The notes below the pieces were generated by a model. The model saw nothing but the letters and a program-made list of their open reading frames with translations, had not been told where the DNA came from and ran no database searches. Positions 43,209 to 54,954 of a DNA stretch of 64,000 bases are shown here, piece after piece. Every line of letters starts with the position of its first letter. The first letter of the stretch is position 1. Origin of the DNA: Cliona cf. orientalis (Eukaryota > Porifera > Demospongiae > Clionaida > Clionaidae); contig OZ005689.1 of the NCBI GenBank assembly GCA_963930775.1, forward strand, positions 22,628,058 through 22,692,057, given 5' to 3'. The position numbers and the translations under genes are program-made.

Positions 43209-43741
43209 ATGGGTGATATCTTGAGTGGTAAGTAAGCACAGGATTATATATGACTAACCTCTATTGTGGTGGTCATCTTTAGTAGTTGCAGCTAATGAGC
43301 TCCACCATCTTCAGTGGCGACTGGCTGAAAGGGAGAGAACATTGATGGAGATAGAGAAGAGGTGGAGAGCAGGAGAATGGCTATCTCGTGCAGGTAAAAT
43401 TAATATAATTAACTCACCTAACTACAAGTATATGCATAACGGCAGACCATCATCCAAAGAGGGGCCGTAAACGTAGGAGAAAAAGGAGGAGAAAGCATCC
43501 TCAATCTTCTCTGTCTCGTACTGCTGGTAACTCTCTCCAGTCACCCTCTCCCTCTGGAAGCAGTAGTCCAGGGCCTTCTGCCTCAACATTGGAGTCTCCT
43601 TCTCCTCCTCCTCCAACACGGGTAGACAATCTCATTGACATGGATGCACCACAATCTACACCTGGACAGTCAATGGAGGAAATAATGTCTACTTTGAACA
43701 TTCAATTACTATCTAATGACCAATATCTAACATTGTTATAA
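43209..43741 (+). CDS. Copy B of an unrecognised three-exon gene family
   Basis: Exons 43209-43227 (MGDILS), 43286-43393 and 43446-43741 join in phase to 140 aa ending TAA. Exon 2 encodes a helical block (NELHHLQWRLAERERTLMEI, EKRWRAGEW). Exon 3 begins with a dense basic stretch (HHPKRGRKRRRKRRRKH) and runs through Ser/Pro-rich sequence to NLIDMDAPQSTPGQSMEEIM, STLNI and ten further residues. The gene at 30,117 stops directly after LNI. No known family was recognised. It is closely similar to the broken copy at 24,667, including flanks and introns, so the two are recent segmental duplicates. Confidence 0.65.
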
Positions 43742-44636
43742 CTACATGTTTCAAACTGTGACACCTTTCTTAATTGCAGTATCTGTAGAAACAATCATTC
43801 TCTGGAAATGGTCGAAAACATACGTGAATTGTGTCCATGCGCAATTATTTATAAATTGTGCATCAAATACTATCCCATAACCTTAATAGAGGGGGAGGAT
43901 TGGGATGGGATGCCCTCTCTACTACACGTATCTTCGATATATATGCATAGTACATGTACAAGCAGCTATCTGTCCCAGCTGATTCAGTCTACTGTCACTA
44001 TAAAGACCAAGGGATATCGATAAGTAGTACAAGTAACAGTTGCGTACCATGCATGATTCATTCCCAGAATATTGGGAACTTTGCCACTGACTATTACGTG
44101 GCTATAGATACTAGAATTGTACAGCTCATGTAGCTAGTTAATGAAATTGCATAATGTAGTCCTAGCCTTCAGGTTTGCTGTAGATACTTTTACTCATGCC
44201 TTACTTTTTCTTGCTTTCTAGCCGTCTACTTAAGTTGGATGCAAGCTATGATGCAGCTGCATTTTGTGGTGAGCTTCAGCAATATATGGGGTTGGATACT
44301 CTCTCTCCTCCCCTTGTTGTTTACTCTTGCTAAAGTACACGTGGCATGTTACCGTCAGGAAGTAAAAAGATCACGGACATTGTAATAGCTGTTGCAACAC
44401 TGCCAGATCATCATATACAGGTTTCCAGAAGCTTACAAAATCAAGGACCATGGCCGACACTAAAGCAGTTAGTATGGGAAACAATGGCTAAAGTTGGCTA
44501 CCCAGTCCAGGGACTAGTAGCCATAGCAGGGTTGCATACATTGATGGGCTAATGGCCAAATTGAACATAAATTGGTATTACTCAATGATCACCTTACTAA
44601 GGCAGCCAGGTTGCTTATAGCAGTAATGCCGTATTA
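43742..44636. other. Unassigned
   Basis: The 3' flank of copy B resembles that of copy A for about 80 bp. Short coding-like words near 44,220-44,335 (RLLKLDASYDAAAFCGELQQ) may be a gene relic but cannot be assigned. Confidence 0.4.
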
Positions 44637-44689
44637 GTAAGGTATTGATACTAACACAGGCTGAAAAGGGGAATGCAGAAAAAGAACCG

Positions 44690-44761
44690 GGAAGCTGCTG
44701 GGAATCGAACCTAGGTCGCTGACTTGAGCCGCTAGTGCTCTAGCCACTGAGCTACGATCAC
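44690..44761 (-). repeat. tRNA-like SINE head
   Basis: A 72-nt cloverleaf-like segment: D-arm GCTC/GAGC, T-arm CTAGG/CCCAG around TTCGATT. The anticodon loop lacks the usual T33, so it is not a working tRNA. Confidence 0.6.
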
Positions 44762-44904
44762 CCACGGCCACCAGTCCCCTCCACATTCCATACTGCTGAG
44801 TGGTACTGCTACTGTGCCTGCTGAGTGGTACTGTTACTGTGCCTCCCTCCTGTATAGCAGTACCACTCAGCAGCATGGAATGTGAAGGGGACTGGTGGCC
44901 GTGG

Positions 44905-44976
44905 GTGGTCGTAGCTCTGTGGTTAGAGCACTGGCGGCTCAAGCCAGCGACCTGGATTCGATTCCCGATGGCTTCC
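44905..44976 (+). repeat. tRNA-like SINE head
   Basis: The partner of 44,690-44,761 with a weakened T-stem (CTGGA/CCCGA). Confidence 0.6.
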
Positions 44977-45061
44977 CGGTTCTTTTCCACATTCAGCCTG
45001 TGTTAGTATCAATACATTACTAATTATTTACCAGGCTACATAGAACCATCTAAAGCAGTAA

Positions 45062-45500
45062 TACCTATGCCGGTTAATATTTGTGGGGTGCTAATTCTAG
45101 TTATTTTCGTGGTTGACTTAGCAGTCACGAAATTTTTCCACCTACGAAAAGTAATGCCTAGGTTATGCGCGAGTCCATGATGATGGGCGTGGCCACAAAC
45201 ATTGTGGCAGCGCGGCCAACACTTCCCAGTAATAGCAAGCAACAGTGGCCACTGTTATCCAGCTGATAGCGTCTTCGACACTAATACTATTATTCCTCCT
45301 TTTTTGTCCAAGTCTCTATAGGTATGCATGGCTTAGTAGCAAAGAAGATCGTGAGCGAGATCGAGCGCGTATATCTATTACACTTGTGCAGTGCCATGTC
45401 CCTGTACTGGTTGCTGTCACGAAATTTAAAACCACAATGATTAATTTTTCGGAATTTCCATGAAAATTAGCACCCATGAAAAATTACCCACCATACGGTA
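45062..45500. mobile_element. Degenerate TACCGTA-type MITE
   Basis: The right end CCACCATACGGTA, with mirrored GGGTGCTAATTTTC / GGGGTGCTAATTCTAG arms and TCACGAAATTT words on both sides. Confidence 0.5.
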
Positions 45501-45510
45501 ACCACTGTCT

Positions 45511-46769
45511 ACATGAAAGTTCTTAGCTTAACAAGGATGGGCACACACACTCTCATCACCCCATCTGCATCCTAAAGCTAGCTGGAAGAGAAAAAATCCG
45601 GGCAGCCACCGGGAATCGAACCCAGGGCCACTGGCTTGAGCCACCAGCGCTCTACCACTGAGCTACGACCACCCTTAGGCACCCGAACTCCCCCTTCCAG
45701 CTTTTAAGGGCGAAAGTCAACCCTATACCCAAACTACGTTCACGGAGTCTGCCGGGATAATTAAATCACCAAAGCACAGAGCCCCAACAATAGTAATTAC
45801 ATGAAAGTTCTTAGCTTAACAAGGATGGGCACACACACTCTCATCACCCCATCTGCATCCTAAAGCTAGCTGGAAGAGAAAAAATCCGGGCAGCCACCGG
45901 GAATCGAACCCAGGGCCACTGGCTTGAGCCACCAGCGCTCTACCACTGAGCTACGACCACCCTTAGGCACCCGAACTCCCCCTTCCAGCTTTTAAGGGCG
46001 AAAGTCAACCCTATACCCAAACTACGTTCACGGAGTCTGCCGGGATAATTAAATCACCAAAGCACAGAGCCCCAACAATAGTAATTACATGAAAGTTCTT
46101 AGCTTAACAAGGATGGGCACACACACTCTCATCACCCCATCTGCATCCTAAAGCTAGCTGGAAGAGAAAAAATCCGGGCAGCCACCGGGAATCGAACCCA
46201 GGGCCACTGGCTTGAGCCACCAGCGCTCTACCACTGAGCTACGACCACCCTTAGGCACCCGAACTCCCCCTTCCAGCTTTTAAGGGCGAAAGTCAACCCT
46301 ATACCCAAACTACGTTCACGGAGTCTGCCGGGATAATTAAATCACCAAAGCACAGAGCCCCAACAATAGTAATTACATGAAAGTTCTTAGCTTAACAAGG
46401 ATGGGCACACACACTCTCATCACCCCATCTGCATCCTAAAGCTAGCTGGAAGAGAAAAAATCCGGGCAGCCACCGGGAATCGAACCCAGGGCCACTGGCT
46501 TGAGCCACCAGCGCTCTACCACTGAGCTACGACCACCCTTAGGCACCCGAACTCCCCCTTCCAGCTTTTAAGGGCGAAAGTCAACCCTATACCCAAACTA
46601 CGTTCACGGAGTCTGCCGGGATAATTAAATCACCAAAGCACAGAGCCCCAACAATAGTAATTACATGAAAGTTCTTAGCTTAACAAGGATGGGCACACAC
46701 ACTCTCATCACCCCATCTGCATCCTAAAGCTAGCTGGAAGAGAAAAAATCCGGGCAGCCACCGGGAATC
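45511..46769. repeat. 288-bp tandem array with tRNA-like module, 4.4 copies
   Basis: Units start at 45,511, 45,799, 46,087, 46,375 and 46,663. The last is cut at about 46,769 in the T-arm of the tRNA-like part. I see no difference among the copies. Each unit carries a minus-strand tRNA-like segment followed by a SINE tail. Confidence 0.95.
45601..45672 (-). repeat. tRNA-like segment in tandem unit 1
   Basis: D-arm GCTCAGTGGTAGAGC, anticodon arm CTGGT-GGCTCAA-GCCAG, T-arm CTGGGTTCGATTCCCGG. The acceptor stem pairs only with several G-U wobbles. Repeats at 45,889-45,960, 46,177-46,248 and 46,465-46,536. The loop GGCTCAA has G where T33 belongs, so it is a SINE head or pseudo-tRNA rather than a charged tRNA. 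Confidence 0.65.
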
Positions 46770-47210
46770 TATAGTACCCCCCCCTCTCCATACACACACT
46801 CACTCACCATATTCACCATAATGGCCCCTGCACTTCCATCTGCAATGATAGTTTTACTGACATCAGCACACTATACCTGAATGGAAGGAACGTTATACAC
46901 CTGTAGATCATGTACATGTACGTCCGTACATTTGTTGGTTTACTAAAGAAGAAAGCGGCATACACACTGTACTAAAAATGCTGGCCTCATCCCTATGGTG
47001 AGCCATCTGTTTCAAAAATTCAACCCTTATTATACATCCAAGATAGCAAGACTTTCTTGGTACATTTCTAAAAATTTATGAGGGATTTAGTACTCTATGT
47101 GATATTTTTCAATACCAATGTGAGAGTTGACCTTTCAAGAGTAACAAAACACCTCTTTCATGGAATATCCAGTACAGAATACTTCAAGTGAGCAATCAAG
47201 TGCTTATTTT
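46770..47210. other. No gene seen
   Basis: A C-tract at 46,778 then unremarkable AT-rich sequence. Confidence 0.45.
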
Positions 47211-48111
47211 CAGGCCCGTATGCAGGGTGGGGGCAGATGAACCCACTTTTTTTGGCCATTTAGAGTATTGGAAATCTAGGTGTAACTTGCATGTTTCTTT
47301 ACACAGCTAAGGGTTGCTTTCCAAACTAGAGCTTTGTAGAACACATACCACAGGGTCCACATGCATATTGCACAATCCATAGATCTACTTTTGTGTGCAT
47401 GGGGAAAAAAGATCTAGACTAGGTAGTAGATAAAGGTATCTTATATTCTGATTCGATAGGGCTTTGTATTCCAGTCAGCAGCCAAGCATATGCCACTAGC
47501 ATTATTGAGACCCTTTACCAGTTCATAATATTTGTTATGCGCATGAGCAGAAAGCACAAGGCCTGCATGCATAACGCATTGTCATTTGAGTGGGCACTGT
47601 CGATAGGCATGGTTACAAAGGCTAACAAAAAGGCACTATTCGTGACGCTCATGGACCATGTCCCTTGATTCGCACACTGAAGCCCGTTTTTTGCCATATG
47701 CAACTGATTTGTTGTGCTTACGAGCCGCTTAGATGCCTAGGCATTGAGAGATGGCAATTTTTTGTGTCAACGATAATGACAACATAACTGATTACTTTAC
47801 CCCTTGCACATGCGCATGGGGTAATAACACACTGAATGTACAATAGCTATGCAGTACAGAGTAGTACAGTGTAGGTATTGTAACAACACAGAGTATTTAC
47901 TAAGGTGAAGGTGGCAAAATTCAGCAATAATAAATGTCAGATTGCCTCAGAATTGCTCTCAAAGAGTCTAAATTTCCAAAATTTCTGGGGGAAGAATGCC
48001 CCCAGACCCCGTACGTGGGCTGTGGGCTAATGCCCACAACATACATGCATCAAAGTCTGAGATACGCCCCCTATGTAACCCCCCTTTGAGAAAGGCTGCT
48101 GTACGGGCCTG
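47211..48111. mobile_element. CAGGCCCGTA element with nested CTAGAGCTCT copy
   Basis: CAGGCCCGTATGCAGGGTGG and CTGCTGTACGGGCCTG are inverted ends. The copy at 47,326-47,824 (CTAGAGCTTTGTAGAACACA to CATGGGGTAATA) is inserted inside. The smaller relative is 35,122-35,326. Confidence 0.65.
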
Positions 48112-49689
48112 ATTTTGTCAACAAAAATCCTCGATCTCCACTGTAGGTAGGAGTACCAGCTGAATAACGGGTGACTACCCCTGAAACAATCATCAGTGTA
48201 TATACAGAAACTATTTTCAAATCTCAGGCTTATTTGAATAGCTCAGCACCAAGGAGTGGATCACCGATCACCCACTAGCTGCCTAATCCTGCGGTATAAC
48301 CTAACCCCCCCCATGACACACAAAAACAGGCGACATCTCTGACCCGGCTACCAAAGGGATCTAATTGGTTCAGCGGGCCAGGCCATTCCGTGCGATGGGA
48401 TAGCCATCTTAGTACCTTGGCACATAGTCTCACGTTCTGAAATCTTCGCACTAAGCTATAATAATAAGGTAACTTACTACGTACATAGACTGCTCTGGGT
48501 CATACTCTGCATGTGTTGACCGTGTACTTTGACCCAGGCCATGCGTCTGAGATCTATTAATTTTGCGCGTGCGCAAACCTGGATCCTATTCATATCCGGA
48601 TATCCATAGGCCATATCCTAGGCCGGCCTACAGCCCTGCCCATCTGATTATTAATAGTTATTCATAGAGCGTCACAACTGCGCATGTGCACGAAGGCACC
48701 GCGCGCGCAGAGTGCGGCTATAATACTTTTAAAACAGACGACCCTAACCTACGAAAATCTCTTATACTTGGCTTGCAGAAGGTGGGAGTGCGGTTTTGTT
48801 AAAAAGCTAGTTGAGACGATCTAAATGGTATGTTTTCCGATGATTTTGGAGAGTATACACCCACGCATTTTTATTTAATAAACATCGGACCTTAAGATGG
48901 TTTAGTGTTGAAAGTTGTAGTTGAAAAGAGGTTTTATGGTACTCTGCTTGTCGTGCTAGCAGACACTCTAGCAGTACGATTTAGGTGGTTTTAAATCTGG
49001 AGTTGGTAGAGCTTTATGTAAATGCCGTCAATGTGTGGCCACTGGAGAGGATATCCAATCAAAGGTATCAACATTTCTTGCATACATCTGCATGTATACA
49101 AGTAGCATTGTACCCGTGGAGGCCTTTACATCTTAAACATTACACACAAACAATTGGAAAGGCCTTGGTATTTATGAGGCTATAGACATATACATGCATA
49201 CGTGTGCATGCACACAAAAGCCATGAGAGTGGTATTGTGCACAATCATAGCCATCAGACTAGAGGTCAATTAGAGGCCATCAACCTACATTATGGATTTT
49301 CTTTTGTTAATTGAATGCTTGATGTAGCAAATCATGAAAATTGTGTTTTGTGGTTACATGTAATTTTAATTAATTTAATGTAAATTTTATTGTGCTCTCA
49401 AGCATTCATATATTTAATCCTTACACAGTTTAATGAAAAACAGTTTGAGTTGAGCACACCAGCAGCAATATGATTATCACTGCTCTTTGCTTAGTGACGA
49501 AATGGCTGAATGAGGTTCAGTCACTTATGGAATTCGCTACCACAGTCTGCTGAATGATATAGAGCATTTTCATGTCGTAAACATGCAAATGTCTTAAGAT
49601 GTAATACAAGGACTTTGATTCATCTTCAAGCAAATTGCATTTATCTGGTATAGATTGTCAACTCTGGCTTCTATGCATACATGATTTTG
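48112..49689. other. Intergenic
   Basis: 48,240-48,600 is related to 27,510-27,720. Short frames at 48,985-49,185 are not recognised. Confidence 0.4.
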
Positions 49690-50170
49690 TATCGTAAATT
49701 TCTTGCAGCTGCCCAGATGTGGATATTTGCTATTCATCGTCCACTAATAGTTGGAGACAAGATTCCCCTAAATGATCCACTCCGGGAGTGTTTCCTTCAT
49801 TTGCTAGAAATTAAGAAGTATTGCACAATTCGTGTCGCATCTTCTGCTTCAGGATCATACATATAAGCACGGGTGGATCAGCACAACAGAAAGTTCACTC
49901 AGTGCTATCCTGATCAAAGGCGCACACCAAAAATGCATTACATGGTTCATTTTCCAACTCAGTTGCCGCTATAAGTGTATTATGATTATTAATTTTTATT
50001 TATTTTGATGCATAATTATGTTATAGCACTAGACCACTAATTACAACTTGGTGTATGAGAATGGAAGCCAAGCACTCTTCAAGAGTGTAGCACACTTGGG
50101 CAATTACCGAAATGTTCCCTTTTCAGTGGCAAGGCATCATCAAAGACTTGTGTGCAAATCTTCGTGGAAA
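49690..50170 (+). pseudogene. Decayed copy of the C2H2/transposase-like gene family
   Basis: Pieces in order: FLAAAQMWIFAIHRPLIVGD then KIPLNDPLRECFLHLLEI (49,700-49,815), NRKFTQCYPD and TPKMHYMVHFPTQLPL (about 49,895-49,975). The last piece is frame-shifted sequence which in pieces spells a WxMRMEAKHS-like block and GNYRNVPFSVARHHQRLVC (about 50,050-50,155). These align with WVFARLLPIMIGHRVPHEEP, PKMHYLLHLP and LVRHWTMRFEAKHQ of the gene at 16,061. Stops and shifts show it is dead. Its wording differs enough to be an older subfamily. Confidence 0.75.
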
Positions 50171-52029
50171 CTTCTTCACATACACTAATTTAAAATGCGG
50201 ACTTTGTACATGCATATAGCTTACTTAACACAATAGATGTTATGTTAGTCAAACATTACAAGTATTAAAAATTAAAGGATGAAGTAGGGATGGTAGGACC
50301 AAAAATACACTAACAAGATTTGTAGGGATAATCACATAAACTATACATCCCTATACTTGCTTTTCTCGATTATCATGCATGCACACACCTAATTCGTCGC
50401 TGATGTCAATAATATAATATATAATCTTGTCTTGATTCAAATTATTTTGACATTGTATGTGAAAGAAAATCCTATTATAAATTTTTACTCGTGATGATTG
50501 TAGGCCGGATTACTGGTTAGTTCAATGTCTATAGCTAATAATTAAGGCTACTCAAAAAGCAAGCGTAGGGATGTATAGTTGACGTTATCCCTACAAATCT
50601 TACTTGAGTATTTTTGGTCCAACCATCCTTTACTGTTCAGTTCTTTTGTTATACAGTGCTTCAAGGCAAGAAAGCCAATTTTTTGAACTTCTATTTTTTG
50701 GGTTAAATGAGCTTCACTGTGCTTAATAACAACTACAGATATAAAAATCACTTTCGTCTTTTTACACAACTCAATATCCCCATATATAGCTAATAGAGAA
50801 GCCACACAAGTTCAGGCAGTTTTTGAGCCATTTTTTACAAATCTTGGATAAAAGTGGCAATATCTCAAGAGTACTTTGGACTTGAATCTCAAGAGTACTT
50901 TGGAGTTGAATCTTCAAATTTGGGAATATGAAACTAATACAAGTACATTGAGAGGCTCAAGTGGATTTTTTTAACTCAAAGTACTTTTCAAATAAAATGC
51001 CAAAAGTTTTTGACTCTGAAATGACATTTTTAATATCGGACAAACCATACTTCCCTTAGCCTTCAAACTTGTGTCCAAGTAACTTCATATGGTGCCACAT
51101 CAGAGGAAAAAGTGCAGTTTCTTAACTCAAAATAAGCTTTTTCTATGCCAAAAGTATTTTTTAAAGTGGAACTGCTTGTGAAGCCATTGAGGCGAAACTA
51201 ATGAAAACTACATCCCATAAATCCACCTGAAAATTTCAATATGGTTATAGAAAGTGTAAACCAGATTTCATCTGATAGTATTAAACAGAACCATCTTTAC
51301 AACCATTTAAGCTAAAAATCAAAAAAATTAATTTGCTCTTTTGCCTTAAAGCACTGTACTTGTTGCTCCTTTTTTATTGCACTCTGGGCAACTAATGATT
51401 CATAATTGTAATGATACCACCTCACATGGTTTGTCCATTAGACTATCATCTTCATTGTCAGTGGTTAAAACTACCATGATCAGATTCAGTACTGGTCTCG
51501 CTAGCCACACCCTTCAATCTTGTCATTATCACCAGCCATGCATCTTGTACCAGTCTATGTGTTACTTCATGTATGTGAGTGCATCACATGTGTGCTGTGT
51601 GTCATAATAATATTATTATAGCTAGTGTGTTCAGAAGAACCAGGCAACTTTTGAAGCTCAAGTCAGTTTCTGCATACATCCCATCAGCATCAAAAGGTTG
51701 GCCTATTATAGTACTAGCATACAGTTTGATTTCAGGTTATGGAGTGCATGGTAACACCAATGGTGCTGACCTGAGAAAATCTGGTACCACGAAGGCTAAT
51801 ATTAAATTTTGTGCATTCAACTTCCTCCATCATAATAATACAAAGGTAATGTGATTTATTTCAGAGGTCAACAATAATACGAACTTGATTTAATAGAGGG
51901 TTGAACACACGTCCGAATGGACTTTATGATAGAATCTCAAGAAGGCATCAGTGAGAAATTTTGTATAGAGTGAAGGATGGGATCTTCCTAGTCTTGGCCT
52001 GTCGAGTAAACTGAACTGATCCGGTCTTT
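50171..52029. other. Repeat fragments and unassigned sequence
   Basis: 50,262-50,365 and 50,550-50,640 are arms of the GCAAGCGTAGGGATG family facing each other. Frames at 51,377-51,860 are not recognised. Confidence 0.45.
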
Positions 52030-52365
52030 AGACACCAGATGTCTTCACATTTTATAGATCAGTAAGTTTATTGTTGATAGTAGCCAGTTCACCAGCTGAG
52101 CACGAGTGCCACTGGTTTCGGTCACATGAGTTCACCATGGCAACATTGTCAGAGCATGCGCATTATAATATGACAAAATGGTGTGGCAGACACACCCACT
52201 AATTAAACACGCTGCTTAAATGTACGATTCAGTGACTTTCATGATAACAGAAGTAGTGTGCCATAGACCTATGCTCAACAAAACGGAGCGGATTTATTGA
52301 TAAACTATGGTGAGACATCATGCCAGTCTCGAGTTAGCCCTGGATAAGATGAAAGAAAGATTGAC
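52030..52365 (+). mobile_element. SINE-like repeat with GAAAGAAAG tail
   Basis: Parallel to 36,150-36,595 (TCACCATGGCAACA, GAGCATGCGCATTATA, CGGATTTATTGATAAACTA). Confidence 0.6.
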
Positions 52366-53575
52366 ATAATGTACGTTTTTTACAAACTTAAAAACGTCCA
52401 ATTCATGCGTACGTGATCGTTTTCGGGGCTTGATAGATGGCATAGATCACGAATATGAAAGTTAAAATCATAAAAGTCATAACGTTTTTGTTTTGTATTA
52501 TGTATATGGCATATCCGGGCCATCCCTACTTATAGTCTACCGACTCTATGATAAATTATATGTATGCAGTCCAAACTGGATAAAAATTTACGGAGGTTTA
52601 TTCAGTCTGGGCCAGTGTATGTCTTGTGTGGCTGGCAAGACGATGATCTACCCATGTTTTGTGTAATTATAAGGACATTACTGTGGTTTCTGAGTGCCCA
52701 TTACTGGTTCTGGAAAATTTTTTTACAACATGATCATTACATAGTTTACATCATTAGGACAGTCTTATAGCTACAGTAACCATAGCAGTGTCATATTAAT
52801 TGTACTTGTTAACAGTACACAAAACTCCGCCGTTTGCATCATCACATCGAGTTACATTATTCATTATAAACAAGGATAACTCCGTATTCCAAATTTTTTT
52901 CATTAATTTTTGTGTTTAGGTACCACTCAAATGCAGATCAATCAAGGCATAGCTGACTGCAATAATGTATGACAACAGTAACGCTACAACAGAGATCTCT
53001 AGAGCACACAATGTCATCCATTTCAAGTCTTGCATGCTATAGCAATAGATCTGTTTGTGATACAATCCTAACCTATACTGAATATGAGAATGCGTAGTTT
53101 AGTAATAGCTGCAGAACCAACTGGCGGTGCAAGTGATAGGTGTGGCCACTCAAAACTGTATAATAATAGAATTCTTCATGAAAATTATTAAGTTCTGTCA
53201 TCAATCCAAAACACAAGTATGTTTAATGTCACAATCATGGGATAATGTGGCTAGCATGCATGATCATCTATTAACAGTACATGCTCACAAAACAGAGACA
53301 TAGTTCATGCACAAACAGTATCCTGCCTGGGCAAGATTGTCCATTAGTACCATGCGCATGCGCGGTTGCAGAGGCCACACCCCTCAAAGCAAGCAGCTCC
53401 AATTAAGTGTGCGATGGCAACGTTCTCGCTCTGCTCGAACGTTGCTACCGGACTACTGACAGGCAGGGGTTTTTCTGCATAGAGCCCAGCAAGGTATGTT
53501 TCCCCCCCCCCCCCCAAGAGGTTCTGTTTCCCCCCCCTAAAAATTTTCAAAAAATTAATTAAAACCTGGACTAAT
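52366..53575. other. No supported gene
   Basis: 52,500-52,555 is the inverse of part of 8,590-8,650. The frame at 52,564-52,770 has no recognisable domain. Confidence 0.4.
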
Positions 53576-53965
53576 TACCGTAGAAACTGGTTGTTAAGCG
53601 CATGCGCTTATAGCACGCGGCAGCAAGAAAATATGCGCTTAACAAAAAGTATGCGCTTAACAGGAAGCATGCGCTTAATTAAAAGTGCAAATACGGTAGG
53701 TGGGGCGTGCGTAAAGAACGTGTCGAGGGTAGATGGGCCTACAACGGTGGCCAAGAAGCGACCAGAGAGCGTAATTCTCGATGTTTTCTTCTCCAGCCTA
53801 CTTCTAGCCTTCTTTCTGGGCTCATGTAACCGATCGCTCGTCGTTCGGCTGGCTTGCTGGGCATATGCGCCTAACAAAGAGCGGTAAAGCTCGCACAAAA
53901 CTATGCGCTTAATAAAAAGTATGCGCTTAACAGCGAGCAGCGCTTAACAACCAGTTTCTACGGTA
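53576..53965. mobile_element. TA-flanked MITE with AAACTGGTTGTTAAGCGC arms
   Basis: TACCGTAGAAACTGGTTGTT mirrors AACAACCAGTTTCTACGGTA, followed on both sides by runs of ATGCGCTTAA units. The centre (53,700-53,885) is not palindromic and on the minus strand reads SRTTSDRLHEPRKKARSRLE then SGRFLATVVGPSTLD without stop. It looks like captured coding sequence and is not recognised. Confidence 0.75.
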
Positions 53966-54954
53966 TGTTGAAGTGTTACTTAGGTGCCTTTATGGGAACA
54001 TTAATATTAATTTATGCTTTAGCTTCCCGCGCTTTGCGCGGGAGGGGGCACATCCCCCTCCCGCACCCACCCCCTTGGGCCGCCAAGGCGGCCGATTACT
54101 TCAAACTTCTCCCATGTTCCCCCCCCCCTAAATTTTTGGGCCAGATAAAACCCTGACAGGTATGAACAGACCTCACCTCTCGCTTCGCTCGAGGCTTGGT
54201 AGCTAGCGCCAGTGCTTAGCATGTTTTCGAAACGCGTGGCGCTTTTGCGCCGATCGTTCGACAATGCGTCTCTAGCTGTAGCTATATGGCTCGAGGCATT
54301 AAGGCCACTCTTCTTTGTGCACACGGCCCTACAGTTCTGACCAATCCTGAGCCTTGTAGTGCGGCTCGTTCATAGCAACCGGGCACATCCAAGACGCGTA
54401 TCCATGCCCTCACATAATTTTTTTTTTTTTTTTCAAGGCGACCAGAACACTAAGCAGATAAAAAAATTGTTCGAAAACCGCCACATAGTTGAGCTGGATG
54501 CATAGTAGAGCCATACAATGCAAGCAGGCAGCCTATACATCAATTTTGATCAAAGTGGGTAATGGTCGTCACGTTAATGTGCGCGCGTGGCCCCGCCCCT
54601 CACGTAGCGCGTGGGCGGAAAACATTGCAAATGCATGGCTTCCTATACAAACATATGGGGTAACTTCAAAGGGCCGTAACTTTAATTCTAAGGCGTGAAT
54701 CAAAATTCCCCAGGATCAAATCTCTAGTTTCGACCCATTCTGCGTGCCCATGTAAAAATTGTCTCCCCAAGTGCTCCCAAACCCCCCATGAATTAGATTA
54801 TTTATTTAAATTTGCTTTTTTTTCTACTTAGTGTTTAATTTTTTTTCCCTATAAAACTTTATGCGTATTGCATGGGATATACAATAGTACAGAGTACTAA
54901 TAATAAATGCATACCCTAATAATTAAAAAGATGGATTAACACAAAATGACTGCC
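53966..54954. other. Intergenic, incl. CR1-like 3' end
   Basis: A GGGTTTTATCTGGCCC-type segment at 54,130-54,155 and poly-T at 54,418. 54,800-54,954 is the short A/T-rich 3' tail of the reverse transcriptase element on the minus strand. Confidence 0.45.

Larger units (their letters stand above)
44637..45025. mobile_element. Head-to-head pair of tRNA-derived SINEs
   Basis: The two arms (GGTATTGATACTAACACAGG and inverse) are mirror images. Each contains a tRNA-like head at 44,690-44,761 (minus) and 44,905-44,976 (plus), with A-box TAGCTCAGTGGCTAGAGC and B-box GGTTCGATTCCC forms. The spacer repeats GTACTGCTACTGTGCCT and its inverse. Confidence 0.75.

Noticed and set aside
44634-44990. 118-codon minus frame
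   Set aside because: Runs through the inverted SINE pair; no coding evidence.
45601-45672. Functional tRNA gene
   Set aside because: Acceptor stem relies on wobbles, position 33 is not T, and it is embedded in a repeated SINE unit.
45511-46769. CRISPR-like array
   Set aside because: Units are whole 288-bp identical repeats without unique spacers, in a eukaryotic genome.
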